From contig JAURVB010004899.1 of the NCBI GenBank assembly GCA_033002965.1, positions 19,894 to 83,893 of the forward strand: a DNA stretch of 64,000 nt, given 5' to 3'. A program made the translations under genes and the position numbers. Of the stretch, positions 31,019 to 43,559 are shown piece after piece. The notes beneath the pieces were generated by a model. That model had not been told where the DNA came from. It ran no database searches and saw nothing but the letters and a program-made list of their open reading frames with translations. Positions within the stretch are counted from its first letter, which is position 1; every line of letters starts with the position of its first letter. The DNA comes from Piper betle. Lineage: Eukaryota; Streptophyta; Magnoliopsida; Piperales; Piperaceae.

Positions 31019-31952
31019 TAATGAAAAAAAAACTATTGTAATAAAATATGGAAAAATTATCTTAGTCGAACTTATATCTTAATACATACTAAAAAATAAA
31101 TTACTTATTAAAAAAATCAATATTTTTGTCTCAATTTATTATAAATTTATATATTTTGATCAATAATAAAAATAATTTAAAAAAACAAAACAAAACCCTC
31201 TCGACCGTTATTTTGATCTCGTCATCTCTCCACCACCAAACCGGACCAAACCCAAACCAAACCAAACCAGGAGTCGATGTCCTCCTTCCGCTCTCACTCT
31301 ATTCATTACCTTCCCCATCTTCCGACAGCGAACGAAGAAGAGGCCTTCACGGCAGGCAAGCTTTACTCCCCCTCCCTCTTCTTCTTCCTCGCTCTGTGTC
31401 TCATATAGGCCCATTTATCGCTGACAGTATTGCTTGCAGGTGGGCTTCTTCGTGTCGCCTTTCTACTTTTGTGATTAATTTGCTTTGGATTGGTTTTGTT
31501 TCTACTTAGCTGCTCGATTGTAGGCAGAATATAATCGGTGAGAAGGAATTAGCAATTGAAGTGTTTGTTTGGGGTAACTAAAAAGTTGCAATTTTGGTAT
31601 TGTTTCTCTGCTGTAGAACGATTCTGGTAGAACACAGCTTTAAAAAATAAAAGATTTTTTTAAAAAAAGGGATCAATTTAAGACAGTTTGAAAGCTGGTG
31701 GGTTTGATTTTTGTCTTGATGCTGTAAGTTGATTCTGTTCATATTATATTGACTGCTGACTATATACTTTTGTTTCCGATTTGCTTTTTTATTTGGAAAC
31801 TGAGATGATTCTGAGCGATTCATTTGGACATATTTGCTTAATTTTTTCTACTACTAAAAAAAATTTTACTTTCAATTTTTTTTTCAGGTGTTTGAAGGAG
31901 TAGTGTTATTGATTTTTGTTACTTTGTAATTTGGTTGTGGGAGGGTTCTGCA

Positions 31953-34049
31953 ATGGCTTCTGTAATGGCAATGGGATTAGTTTCTAGCTCCCCAAACAAC
32001 TGTAGATGGAAATGCCCGAAAACTCCTTTTCTCCAGCAATTGGAGCTGCCACGGAGTGCACATGTTTCATCTCGGGTGCCTGCTACATTTTTGGTTCGTT
32101 GTGATGCTGAAGAAACTGCTACCCTTACCGTTTCTTCCGAGGAGGACCCTATACAGAAATTCCTCAAACGAGATTACAAGTGGGGGTTCACATCTGATAT
32201 TGAGTCCTTCTCTATCCCAAAGGGCCTGTCAGAGGATACAGTCCGTATTATCTCAGCCCGCAAAAATGAACCAGACTGGATGCTTGACTTCCGCTTGAAG
32301 GCTTTTCAACGATTTTTGAAGATGAAGGAGCCCGCTTGGTCGGATAATCACTACCCTCCCATTAATTTCCAAGGCATCTGTTACTATTCAGAACCCAAGC
32401 AGAAACCCAAGTTGAACAGCCTGGATGAAGCTGATCCCAAGCTCATTGAAACCTTCAATCGCCTCGGGATTCCCTTGAATGAACAGAACAGGTTAGCTAA
32501 TGTTGCTGTAGATGCAGTGTTTGATAGTGTTTCCATTGCTACCACTCATCGTGAAACATTGGAGGCTGCAGGAGTGATTTTCTGTTCCATCTCTGAAGCT
32601 ATTCAGAAGTATCCGGATCTTGTGAAGAGGTATTTAGGCTCTGTTGTGCCACCAGCAGATAACTATTACGCAGCCCTGAACTCCGCTGTGTTCAGTGATG
32701 GCTCATTCTGCTATGTACCTAGAGACACTGTGTGCCCTATGGAGATATCAACTTATTTCAGGATAAACGCTCGAGAGACTGGCCAGTTCGAACGAACTTT
32801 GATAGTTGCCGATGAGCAGAGTCATGTGAGCTACCTGGAAGGATGCACTGCACCATCTTATGACACCAACCAGCTCCATGCTGCAGTCGTGGAATTGTTT
32901 TGTGCTGAAGGGGCCGAAATTAAATATTCAACTGTCCAAAATTGGTATGCTGGGGACGAGGAAGGAAAGGGTGGGATTTATAATTTTGTGACAAAGAGGG
33001 GCAAATGCCATGGACGTGGGTCGAAGATATCGTGGACGCAGGTGGAGACAGGCTCAGCTATCACATGGAAGTATCCTAGCGTGATTTTGGAAGGTGATGA
33101 CACAGTTGGTGAGTTCTATTCTGTTGCGCTTACAAATAACTACCAGCAGGCTGATACAGGAACCAAAATGATACATTATGGGAAAAATTCTAGAAGCAGG
33201 ATTGTTTCGAAGGGCATCTCCGCTGGGAAATCTAAAAACTGTTATAGGGGTCTGGTTCAGATTCAACCATCAGCAGAAAACTCAAGAAATTTTTCTCAAT
33301 GTGATTCAATGCTTATTGGTGACACTGCAGGGGCAAACACATACCCATACATACAAGTAAACTTCTTTTCTATTTTCTTACCGGTTTTATCATCCATTAT
33401 TTAGGTTTAGATTGGTTAATTATTTGGTGACTTGGTCAAAATCTACATTTATTGACTCATTGGTAACATTTGACTTCTGTTAGAAGTTGGTGTATTGCGG
33501 ATTGTAATCATTGGTAGTTTTTATGCTTCATTCTTCAAAGTAAGGACATGTTTCCTGGTGCCAATGACCAATGGATGCCCCCAAAAAATATTTATATATT
33601 CAGACTGTCATAACTGTTGAGTCCCTGTAGAGTATATCTTCTTTTTCAGCACTTGGTCCTGTTTATGCAAAAGGATAAATTATTCAGAATATTTACAAGT
33701 TTTATCGTGAGGTGAAGAATCGATGTAGAAAGGAATGATGAACATAGGATTGAAAAAAGTAACTTCTTCCAGGATATTGTTGTTGGCTGCTGTCCTACTA
33801 GCATTACACTAATTGTTTACCAAACAACAGGTTAGGAACCGGACAGCCTGTGTTGAGCATGAGGCAACCACTTCAAAGATTGGGGAAGACCAGTTATTTT
33901 ACTTCCAGCAAAGAGGAATTGACCATGAAAAAGCTGTTGCAGCTATGATCAATGGATTCTGCAAGGATGTTTTCAATGAACTTCCTATGGAATTCTCTGC
34001 TGAAGTAAATCAGCTAATGAGCTTGAAACTCGAGGGATCTGTTGGCTAA
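31953..34049 (+). CDS. SUFB: Plastid Fe-S cluster scaffold protein SufB (ABCI8)
   Basis: Two coding exons, 31953-33356 and 33831-34049, total 1623 nt, 540 residues. The ATG at 31953 is followed by a Ser-rich chloroplast transit peptide of roughly 50-60 residues. Mature sequence begins near [15 protein letters not shown]. The central region ([51 protein letters not shown]) is characteristic of Suf[10 protein letters not shown] near residue 449 contains the Cys that corresponds to the scaffold cysteine of bacterial SufB, and [11 protein letters not shown] in exon 2 carries the conserved Glu. SufB works with SufC and SufD to build Fe-S clusters in the plastid stroma. The length fits plant SufB. 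At least one 5' UTR intron is likely (AG at about 31888, TTTTTTTTCAG/GTGTTT). Confidence 0.96.
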
Positions 34050-34917
34050 GACTGTTCAAACAGAAAACAGAAGGCTACCTGGTATGGCGCCACCTGATAA
34101 CGCATAATTAGGCTGTATGTCTTCTATCTGTTTTTTAGGTTGCTGCATAAATTATCATGGAAGGGACCTGTGTACTAGTTATTATATCTATTAGGAGCCC
34201 AACTCTGTTATTACTGGTAACACCTCCAGAATTTGTAACTATTGTTGTATTCTAGACACTGTTTCATATAACTTGAAATTGTGATGGAAATATAAATTAA
34301 GTCTTACAGTAAGTGGTTGTGATTTTTTCTTCGGCTATGGATCTTGTTTTATTCTGTTATTGGACATTCCTTACAAATATATTGTATTCAAGTAATATAA
34401 TTTTAAGTATTGTTTCAGTGTGTTTGGTAGGTTGATGATATATACTATACAAACAGCATGTTTTCTATGACTCATGGGTTGTGAACCTTCCATTCATAGT
34501 CTAGCACCCAAAGGCCAAAACTATTTTTTTCTTTTGTCAAGCATGTTACATGACCAGTTGGCCTGCCCCTACCTCATTGTGATCAGCAAAGTAGCTTTTC
34601 TATGTCATTTTCCTTGTGCCAAATTGATTGATAATATGGTCAGCAGCTTCATATTGAGACCACCTCATGTTCTCGTTGTCTCCCACTTGTCTCTGTTGCT
34701 TTTAAACTCTTTTTCAATTCATGGCCTACCTTCTTCAAACACACCAACAATCAACTCGTGGGATGTGACAAGCATAGAAACATGAACCAAATTGCGCAAC
34801 ATCTGTGGATTACTCTCTGTAAATGTCTGGTGTTTGGACTTGAAGCTGCTGCATTTCAAATGATAAATGATGGGCGATGATGAATGGAAGAGGAAAGCAT
34901 GCACGGGTGCTTTTCTT
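34050..34917. other. SUFB 3' region and spacer
   Basis: Contains the SUFB 3' UTR and then unassigned sequence. Open frames of about 100 codons on either strand (34474-34785, 34719-35042) show no recognisable domain and are not called. Confidence 0.45.
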
Positions 34918-35422
34918 CGGGGGTGTAAACTAGCCGAGCATAAATGTTTTTGTATTTGACGTAATTTATTACAAGCATGTTTGAGCTTGTTTGAGTGCTT
35001 GACGATCTTTGATATATTATGGGTTGAGCTGAGCTCGTCCAAAATTCATAGTGTTTAAACTTGACTTGTATTCGGCTCACTATGTTTTCGACTCTAATTT
35101 GAGCTGAGTAAATATTTATGCTTGGCTCGTACTCGACTTATATAGGATCAAAATTTCTTTTCTAATACTATATAAATTCAATATGACCTCAATAGTATTG
35201 ACAAGACGAGTATTTTTTCGAGTTTAAACGTATCAAACTCGAGTTTCGAGCCAAGCCGAGCTAAACATTCCTTAGCTCAAGTTCTGTTCGTTGTTCAACG
35301 AGCCATTTATTTTAAACTGAGTATTTTTTCGAATACAAAATTAACGAGAATGAGTTCAAACCGAGTCGAGTCGAGTCAAATGTAAAATAATTGTAAGCAG
35401 GTTAGACTTGTTTATATCCCTA
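34918..35422. mobile_element. hAT-like MITE (505 bp)
   Basis: Left end CGGGGGTGTAAACTAGCC, right end inverted as GGTTAGACTTGTTTATATCCCTA, flanked by the 8-mer CTTTTCTT at 34910-34917 and 35423-35430. An 8-bp duplication and (T)AGGGGTG-like termini fit hAT non-autonomous elements. The interior is built of GAGCTGAGC/CGAGTCGAGTC-type short motifs. Confidence 0.78.
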
Positions 35423-35430
35423 CTTTTCTT

Positions 35431-36302
35431 CTCATGATCCAAACATCCAACAACTTGATGCTTTTGACTCCATTACAAAAAAGATGTGATCTTTAGATCT
35501 TTGCTCGCCACCATGCATGTTTTTTTTAAAAACTAATTGGCTGGTCATCCTGTCCTAATCTTGACTTCTAAATGATATAATGCTCTTGTGAATGATGCCT
35601 TTGGTGCTTAAAACTTTAAACTCTAAACTCTAAATTCAATTTTTTCGACGAAAAAAAAATGTTTAATTGGTTGACAGCCCCCCTTTCTAGAATAGAACAC
35701 TAATCTCTTACCCGACATCGAGTAATTATTATATATTAATGGTCATAGTTTTTTGTCTAATTATTATAATATAATGATGATGATGATGCTGATAATATAG
35801 ATGTAAGTGTGCTTGGTGTGTGGTTTAGAATAATATGTATTGAAAGCCGCTTTTTATTTAGGTGGATGAGTGGAACCAATGACCTGCCCACTGTCTCTAT
35901 AGAATAAAACTTGGGCATGATAATATTTTTGTTATCTCTAGGAAAAATAGCTCATTTTATATGAGTAGATAAATGTCACTCACATTTGGTCATTCTAATA
36001 TTTTGGGTCTCAAGAAAATAGTAAAATTTGAGGGCTACTAGCTATATAAACATGAATGATTTTATTCAAATATATTACATAGTAAGATGGGTTTTTTAGT
36101 GGCATGGATGCTACATATATACAAGGTTGTGAAGTCTTTGCTTGTGAAGAAAATTTCAACATTGGAACTATAAGGGTCCATTTTTATATCATTTTTCAAC
36201 TCTTTTTTTTGTTGTTGTTGTTGTTGGAGAGGGTATTCATGACCTATCAGCATAGGGTGTCAAAAAATTATAAGCAATTATCATTTTAACACGACTATCA
36301 AT
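35431..36302. other. AT-rich spacer
   Basis: AT-rich DNA with short homopolymer and (TTG)n runs (about 36209-36225). No gene supported. Confidence 0.45.
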
Positions 36303-36940
36303 TGGGCTGAGGTTTGGTTTAAACCAAAAGGAGCTACTTACCCAATTAACCGAATTAAGGTAGTTTAGTTAATTAAATAAAAATTAAATTGCATTTGTTA
36401 ATCAAATCGAATTAATTCGGTTTAGTTTGGTTTTAACCGAATTCCAACCAAAATGATAAATGATGATTATAAATATTTTTAAATTTTATTTAATAAATAA
36501 AGAATTGATAGCGCATATTTATAGACTAATCATAAACTTATTATAAAAATTTATATGAATAATGTTCTAATTTGATATATTATATAATAGGTACACTATA
36601 TAATATATTAAACTTTCATCTCTTATACTTATATAAGTATATTATTTTTTATAAATTGAACAAAAATAATAGTTTTATAATATTTTGTTATACTTCATGA
36701 TAAATAAAAAAATATAAAGATACATGTCCACTGAAGAAAAAAAAGTAAAAGAACTCATGTAAATAGTTTTTTTTCATTTATTGATTTATTTGATTGATTT
36801 TAACTGAAAACCGACCAAATTAAGTTTGATTGATTTTTAATTTCAACCAAACTACAACCGAATCGAATTAGCACCGAACTAAACTATCGATATAAATTTG
36901 GCTCGATCAATATGGTCGGTTAACCAAACCATGCTTACCC
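36303..36940. mobile_element. Degraded inverted-repeat element, hAT-MITE-like
   Basis: Left end GGGCTGAGGTTTGGTTTAAACC and right end (inverted) GGGTAAGCATGGTTTGGTTAACC are similar, and the interior repeats AACCGAATT/GGTTTGGTT motifs also found in the element at 52850-53375. The flanks TATCAATT and ATAATTGA are only partly alike, so the target duplication is decayed or the limits are slightly off. Confidence 0.5.
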
Positions 36941-38030
36941 ATAATTGATGGTATATTTTATGTTGATTTTCCAAAGTCAACGGTTAATTATTAGTATTCT
37001 TATTATTATTTTGCACACGATAAACAACTATCAATTACCTTTAATTGAGCAAACAAGTGAACAGGAGAATAATGATACTATGGCTGATTTTCAATATTGA
37101 AGACATTTAATAAATACTAAAATATTATTTTGTGACCGAGTCTTCTTATATTATATATAAGGCTTTGCGGTAAATTAATAGGCCAAAATCAAAATTCGAC
37201 TAATACCAAAAAAAATCAATACATATTTTTGTTAAAATTTGAACTTTCCTAAAAATATAATCAACATGCCCTCCCCTCTGCATCGTAAATTTTTTTTTGC
37301 AAATTTCTGTTTGTTTATTTATTTATTTATTTATTCGTATTTTTTAAGAAAAATAGTCCCTCTTTAATATTAATATTAGGAGGACTTATAACTTAGAGGA
37401 AGGTGGGGGGGGGGGGGGCGGATCACCGGCCATAGCCGGTGCTCGACGTGGGGAGACCGGGAGATTGCTAGGAACCTAGTCCCAATCACGGGTTTCCCGC
37501 ACGTGCTGGTGGGATCACTCACGCACGGCTTTATCCGCCGCACGCCACTTCGTTTTGGGCGCTGGTACGCCACCAATTACGTGCTCCCTCCATCTCATTC
37601 CCACCCAATCATTGGTTGTCTTCCATCTGGCCCCACATACATGGGCAAAAGGGCATCGGAAATGTGGGTCCCAATATCCTTTTTTTCTTGTTATTTTTCT
37701 TAATAAATAAATCATGAAAAAACTTTGATGGGTTCCATGAACAATGACAACATTTTCTCATCAGATTAGTCTGTTTATGTATATGTTTCAAATGTATGTA
37801 TATATGTATATATATATACGTATATTTTATTACAAGTATATGACAAAGTTGGAAGAAGTTGGGGGAAGACACCTAATATGAAAGATTGGCATAGTTGTTT
37901 CCTTCTCATCAAAGGATAAAATGCCAGCACTATTGGCATATTCTTTCCTCATTTTTCTATTTTTCTTTCACATGCCTTGACTTGTATCATACATTATTAT
38001 TCATTTGTTGATATAAAGTATATAGTTTAT
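36941..38030. other. Spacer with poly-G run
   Basis: AT-rich apart from a short GC-rich patch at 37395-37600 that includes a run of about 14 G at 37407-37420. Open frames there lack any known domain. Confidence 0.4.
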
Positions 38031-38032
38031 GA

Positions 38033-38332
38033 GTAATAATTAGTTGTAAGCGAGTAATTTGGCTATAAAATACCATTAATTATATGAAAATTACTACTCT
38101 TTAGATAGTAATAATTAGTTGTAAGCGGGTAATTTGGTTATAAAATACAATTAATTATATAAAAATTACTACTCATTAAATAGTAATAATTAGTTGTAAG
38201 TGGGTAATTTGGCTATAAAATGCAATTAATTATATAAAAATTACTACTCGTTAAATAGTAATAATTAGTTGTAAGTGGGTAATTTGGCTATAAAATACAA
38301 TTAATTATATGAAAATTACTACTCATTATACA
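38033..38332. repeat. Tandem repeat, 75-bp unit, four copies
   Basis: GTAATAATTAGTTGTAAG recurs at 38033, 38108, 38183 and 38258, exactly 75 bases apart. Each unit continues with GGTAATTTGGCTATAAAAT-like sequence and ends AAAATTACTACTC, with only a few differences between copies. Confidence 0.95.
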
Positions 38333-39379
38333 GTCGTGTGGTAATTTTAAAGTTTTAATAATAAATACATCTTATCACGAAGCATGTTTTATTTATTGTC
38401 CGAGTCTTGTAGTTAAATTAATTAGAAGACATTTTTAAAGTCGAATATTACACTATAATTTTTATATTAAAACAATTTATAGCAATTTTTAGAAGTAGAT
38501 TAAATTATACTATTTTTTTAAATATTGAAAATACGCGTATAAGAATACTTTATTGTGTTTACTTTCAAACTTACATAAATATCTATTAAGCAACATACTA
38601 CAGCACTTAACGATAAGAGATTTTGATTCATATTTTAGATTTCAGACATGCAACTAAGTATTAATTTAATTAGAATCCATCCTCAATAACTATAAATAAT
38701 GCATTGCTTAATTTATCTTTTTTTTTCGAGATGAGTCAACATTAAATTCTATCAAAATTTTAAGTAAATTGAATTGATTACATGAATAATTTGACTCCAT
38801 TAATTTTTTTGGTATTTTAACTTAATATATGTCACCATTTTAACCTACTATAATCATTTTTAATTTAATGACAAAAATAAACCATTAATTTATTAAAATA
38901 ATTGTTTATAAATTAATGATTGATTATTTTTTTTAGAAATAAACAAATATTTATATAGATATAATATAAGGCCGGCAATGATCACCTCGGCCACCTTCTC
39001 CCATGTTTTTGCTTTTGTCTTCTTTCTTCCTCACCTCGACTCTCTCTCTTCTTCCCATCCCAGTATAGCGCTTCCTCCTTCCCACCACTCTCCTCCAAAC
39101 CTCCCACAACCCGCATTTTTTTCTCTTTTGAAAAATTTATCTTTTGAAGCTCTTCTTCTCCCCATTCCTCATTTGCTTCACTTCTTCTTCACACCGTTTT
39201 TTCCTTCTTCTTTTTTCGTTCTTTGCTGATTTCTTCTCTGTGTTTTTTGACGTCTCTGGGATGTTGGGTGGTCGCTTTTTGGCTTGTTCTGCTGATTCTC
39301 CTGGTGGGTGCCGATTTTCGTCGTAAAGATTCGATTTTTATGCCCGGTTGTGCTGGTCGGGTGAGCGGAGCGCGGCCGG
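38333..39379. other. AT-rich spacer, then pyrimidine-rich leader of the C2-domain gene
   Basis: 38340-38960 is AT-rich without a gene. From about 38980 to 39379 the plus strand is rich in C and T, typical of a plant 5' UTR, and leads into the ATG at 39380. Confidence 0.5.
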
Positions 39380-42300
39380 ATGGTGGTGAAGATGATGCAG
39401 TGGCGGCAGTGGCCGCCGATCGCGTCCAGGAAGCTCTATGAGGTGAGGCTCGTCGTGTTGAGGCTCGACGGGCTCGGCCCGGCGTCGGTGGAGGAGGGTG
39501 CGGGGGAGCCGGCGACAGCGCCGGTGAGGCTGACGGCGGAGGTCCGGTGGAAGGGCCCGAAGGTTGCGCTGAGGGCGTTCAGGAGGACGGTGAAGAGGAA
39601 TTTGACGAAGGAGGAGAGGTTGGGGGTGGGGGGAGTGGTGGAGTGGAGGGAGGAGTTTCAGAGTGTCTGCGCTTTGTCTTTGTGCAGGGAGAACGGATTC
39701 CACCCTTGGGAGATTGCCTTCACTGTTTTCAGAGTAACTGTTCTTTTCTCCCTGTTTACCATTTACAAATATATGTTGGTTTTGTTTGAGAAATGAAATA
39801 GTTTAGCCTTTTTTTTTCTTTTTTATCTTCTTCCATGTATGTGATTATCATTTTTGTTTTCGTTTTGTGTTTAGAACTGTTTGTTTAGATTTTATTAACA
39901 TATCTCAATCGGTCAGGTACTCTTTGTATTTCGATTAGTTGTCGTTTTTTAATTTAGAATGTTTCTTTATATTATCTGTTTTATTATGTAGCCTTTTTTT
40001 TTGTTTTGTGTTTAGAACTATTTGTTTGGATTTTATAATTATTATTATCTCAATCGGACAGCTACTGTTGCAACTTTGCATTACGATCAGTCTTGTTTTT
40101 TTGTTATTTGTATTTGAATCGAAATGTTGTTCATATTATCTCTTTTATTATGTAGCTTTTTATTTTTTGGGTGTCTTTGCGGCTTTTTGATCGGCTACCT
40201 GCAATTTTGTCTTTTTCGTTTTATTTCTTGACACAATGATTGTTCTTGGTTTGTTATGATAATAAGTCCTGGAAATTTTGTCGCCGTTATACGGAAAAAA
40301 TTGTTACTGATAATCTTTTTATTTTCTTTACTTTTGGGTCTCTTAATTAATTTCCGACTGGTTTTCTAGGTGGAATTTGCGGATTTCATGGGTAAAACTG
40401 GCGATGTTTTACTTCTATATGATGTTTTTTTCTTCCCCTAAGTAGTTCTACATAGATGTTAATAACGTGCTATGGTTTTGGTAATTAACAATGAATGAAT
40501 TGGCCCTTTTGGGATGGCCTCTCTCTTTTTCAATGGATGCCTACTAGCGTATGGAACCGTTCATGAATCTGCATTTTGTTCAGCTTCAAACGGATTGGGA
40601 AATTGTATAATTTCTTATAAATGTTTTATAAGCACAAAGTGTCCTGTTTGTTAAAATGTATCGATTTCAGTAAGTAGTTGAAGAAATTCGCAAGTCTAAC
40701 GTAAATGCTAGCTGCTTTTGAATGATTTACTTTGCGCTCATTAAGACATGGGAACATTTTCCATACGCCTGCGTGCAGTTTCTCCCTTTGTTCAAGTCTT
40801 TAATATAAAGCTGTGTTTGATCTTATATGCTTCACTCTCCATCTTTTTCTTTCTATGCATCTCTGCTATTTCTTGGGGTACAAGTTATGACTGAGTTTCA
40901 TGGTTTTATACTTTTGTATTGTACAAGTGTTTTATGCGCCTCTTTTTACTTAAACGATTCACAATTTTATTTTCATGTTTGGATTGCTATAAAATCTTTT
41001 ATTTTTCGATTGTCCAGGTTTAAAAGTTTGCTATCTTAAAATCTTGTGCTCTTCTAGGATTTGAAACAAAATGCTAAAACTAAGGTCCCTGCTATCGGCA
41101 CTGCATCATTGAATCTTGCAGAAGTTGTATCTGCTGCTGAAGAAAAGGAAATAGAAAAAGTTCTTCCGCTCTTACTTGCCTCTGGGTCTTCTGAGAATCG
41201 GCCTTCTCTACATGTATGTCAATCCTAGTTATGTTCGTTAACTATTTTTTTCTGCGCAACTTATTTGTCTGCCAACAGTTCATATACGCTCACCCTATCT
41301 GTATATGACTTCTCATGTCAGAATAAAAGATCTTTGTGGTCAACTATTCTTATAGTTATAACTGACGGCTCGATTATACCAAGATAGTTCCACAGAAGTC
41401 TTAGTCATCCTTACCATGATTGAACAAGTAGTTATAATGAATGCATTTCAGTGCTGCTATTGGGTGGAGCTGTGTGAAATTGCTTCGGTTTTATGCCATA
41501 CTCATAAGAAATGTTTATTTTTCATGCAGTTGTCTATCAGTTGCTTGGAACTGAGAACTGCCCAAGAATCATCAGAGACTGTGCAAAGGTCAATTGTGCC
41601 TGTTCTGTTGTCCCCTCAATCTGAAGAATCTCAGGCAACCGAGAAAGATGAGCTTTCTGCTCTAAAAGCAGGTTTTAGAAAAGTGAAAATATTTAAAGAG
41701 TTTGTGTCAGCTCGAAGATCTAAAAAGGCATGTGTTGAGGAGGACGGTAGCAATGAAAGGTATTCTGGTAGGAGCGATGATGGAGACTGCACATACCCAT
41801 TCGATACCGACTCTCTTGACGAAGTTAATGATGGGGAACTGACGGATGGGAAAGGGGAGTCTAGTTTGAGAAAATCTTTCAGTTATGGTACATTAGCCTC
41901 TGCCAACTGCATCGGGGGGTCTTGTTACTCTGAAATGCAAACAAATGGTATTAATGAGGATTGGTTTTATTACAGCAGCCATAAATCAGATGTTGGTTGT
42001 GTTGATGTGGAGGAGGCAAGTTTCTCAGCTATGGAGCCGTCAAAAGTGCAAACTTCCAAGCTTAGCATCCTTTCATGGAGAAAGAGGAAGCTAAGCTTCA
42101 GATCTCCAAAAGCTAAAGGGGAACCTTTACTAAAGAAAGCTTATGGGGAAGAGGGTGGTGATGATATTGATTTTGATCGCCGCCAGTTGAGTTCTTCTGA
42201 TGAGTCTTTGGGTTCAGGGGTATGCTTCCTACTGATGCTTTCACTTTCGCCTATGTTTTTTGGCAAAGCTGTTGACACCAACTTCTTCTTGAAAGCTCTT

Positions 42301-43542
42301 ACTTTTTTCTGCTGCCCATGCCATACTTCTCCTTACTATTGTTTCTCTATCTAAATTTATAATGTTTGCACGATTTTCTTTTGAGCATATTATTAATCTT
42401 ACCACCAAGGAGCAGCTTTCTTTTTAATAACAAAGCTTAATTTCAAAAACTGAGAAGTTTTTTTCTGAATGTTGTTGTGGCAGAAGATTGATGGAGAAGT
42501 GACTGCTAACTGCACATCACTATCAGAATTTGGTGATGACAGTTTTTCTGTTGGAAGTTGGGAGCAGAAAGAAGTGACTAGCCGTGATGGCCACATGAAG
42601 CTCTCCTCTCAAGTGTTTTTTGCTTCCATTGACCAGAGGAGTGAGAGGGCTGCCGGAGAAAGTGCATGCACAGCCTTGGTTGCAGTTATAGCTGACTGGA
42701 TTCAAACTAACCGAGACATACTACCTATTAAGTCGCAGTTTGATAGTCTTATCAGAGAAGGATCTCTTGAATGGAGAAACCTTTGTGAGAATGAAACTTA
42801 TCGTGAGAGGTTTCCTGACAAACACTTTGATCTCGAAACTGTTCTACAGGCCAAACTCCGCCCACTGTCAGTAGTACCAGAAAGATCCTTTATTGGGTTT
42901 TTTAGTCCTGACAACGGTGCAAATGGTGGGTTTGATTTTCTCCATGATGCCATGTCCTTTGACAGTATTTGGGATGAGATTAACCAAGTTGGATCTTCTT
43001 CTGATTCTAACCCTCAAACATATATTGTGAGTTGGAATGATCACTTTTTTGTTCTCAAGGTGGAGCCTGAAGCATTCTACATAATCGACACATTAGGTGA
43101 GCGACTTTATGAAGGTTGCAATCAAGCTTACATCTTGAAGTTTGACAAGAACACAAAAATATACAGATTACCAGCTGAAAATTCAGAAACCAACAAAGAA
43201 AAACCTGAGAAGTCTGATTCTGAAAGCGAAAATCCGTGTGCCCTTCAAGTTGCATCAACTGAAACTCCCGGGTCTATTTCAGAAGTAGGTAAAAAGGAAG
43301 AGGAATTTGAGATTGTTTCTCAAGGTAAGGAGGCTTGCAAAGAATATATCAAGAATTTCCTAGCTGCCATTCCTATTAGGGAGCTATTAGATGATGTTAA
43401 GAAAGGTTTATCGGCTTCGATTCCTCTTCATCACCGTCTGCAGATTGAGTTCCATTTAACTGAGTTATCTTGGCCAATGGTTGCTTCGTCACAGTCAGAC
43501 ACTGACATGGCTCTTGCCACATCAACAATTTCGGTTGCCTAA
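39380..43542 (+). CDS. NT-type C2 domain protein (EEIG1/EHBP1 N-terminal domain)
   Basis: Four exons, 39380-39733, 41058-41213, 41530-42219 and 42484-43542, total 2259 nt, 752 residues. Residues about 8-190 (KLYEVRLVVLRLDGLGP, then VRWKGPK, then RNGFHPWEIAFTVFR-like, DLKQNAKTKVPAIGTASLNL, LSISCLELR) match the N-terminal C2 domain found in EEIG1/EHBP1 and in a plant family that includes At5g04860 and At3g11760. The middle is Ser/Asp-rich and disordered-looking with a basic patch (LSILSWRKRKLSFRSPKAK). The C-terminal half (ESACTALVAVIADWIQTN, then YIVSWNDHFFVLKVEPEAFY) is conserved in those plant proteins, but I know no biochemical role. A membrane or cytoskeleton link is inference from animal EHBP1. 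Exon 1 is GC-rich and intron 1 is about 1.3 kb. Confidence 0.88.
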
Positions 43543-43559
43543 CATTCCAGAGCCAAGCT

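Noticed and set aside
38033..38332. Regularly spaced repeats that might suggest a CRISPR array
   Set aside because: The whole 75-bp unit is conserved, with no variable spacers, in a plant nuclear context; it is an ordinary tandem repeat.
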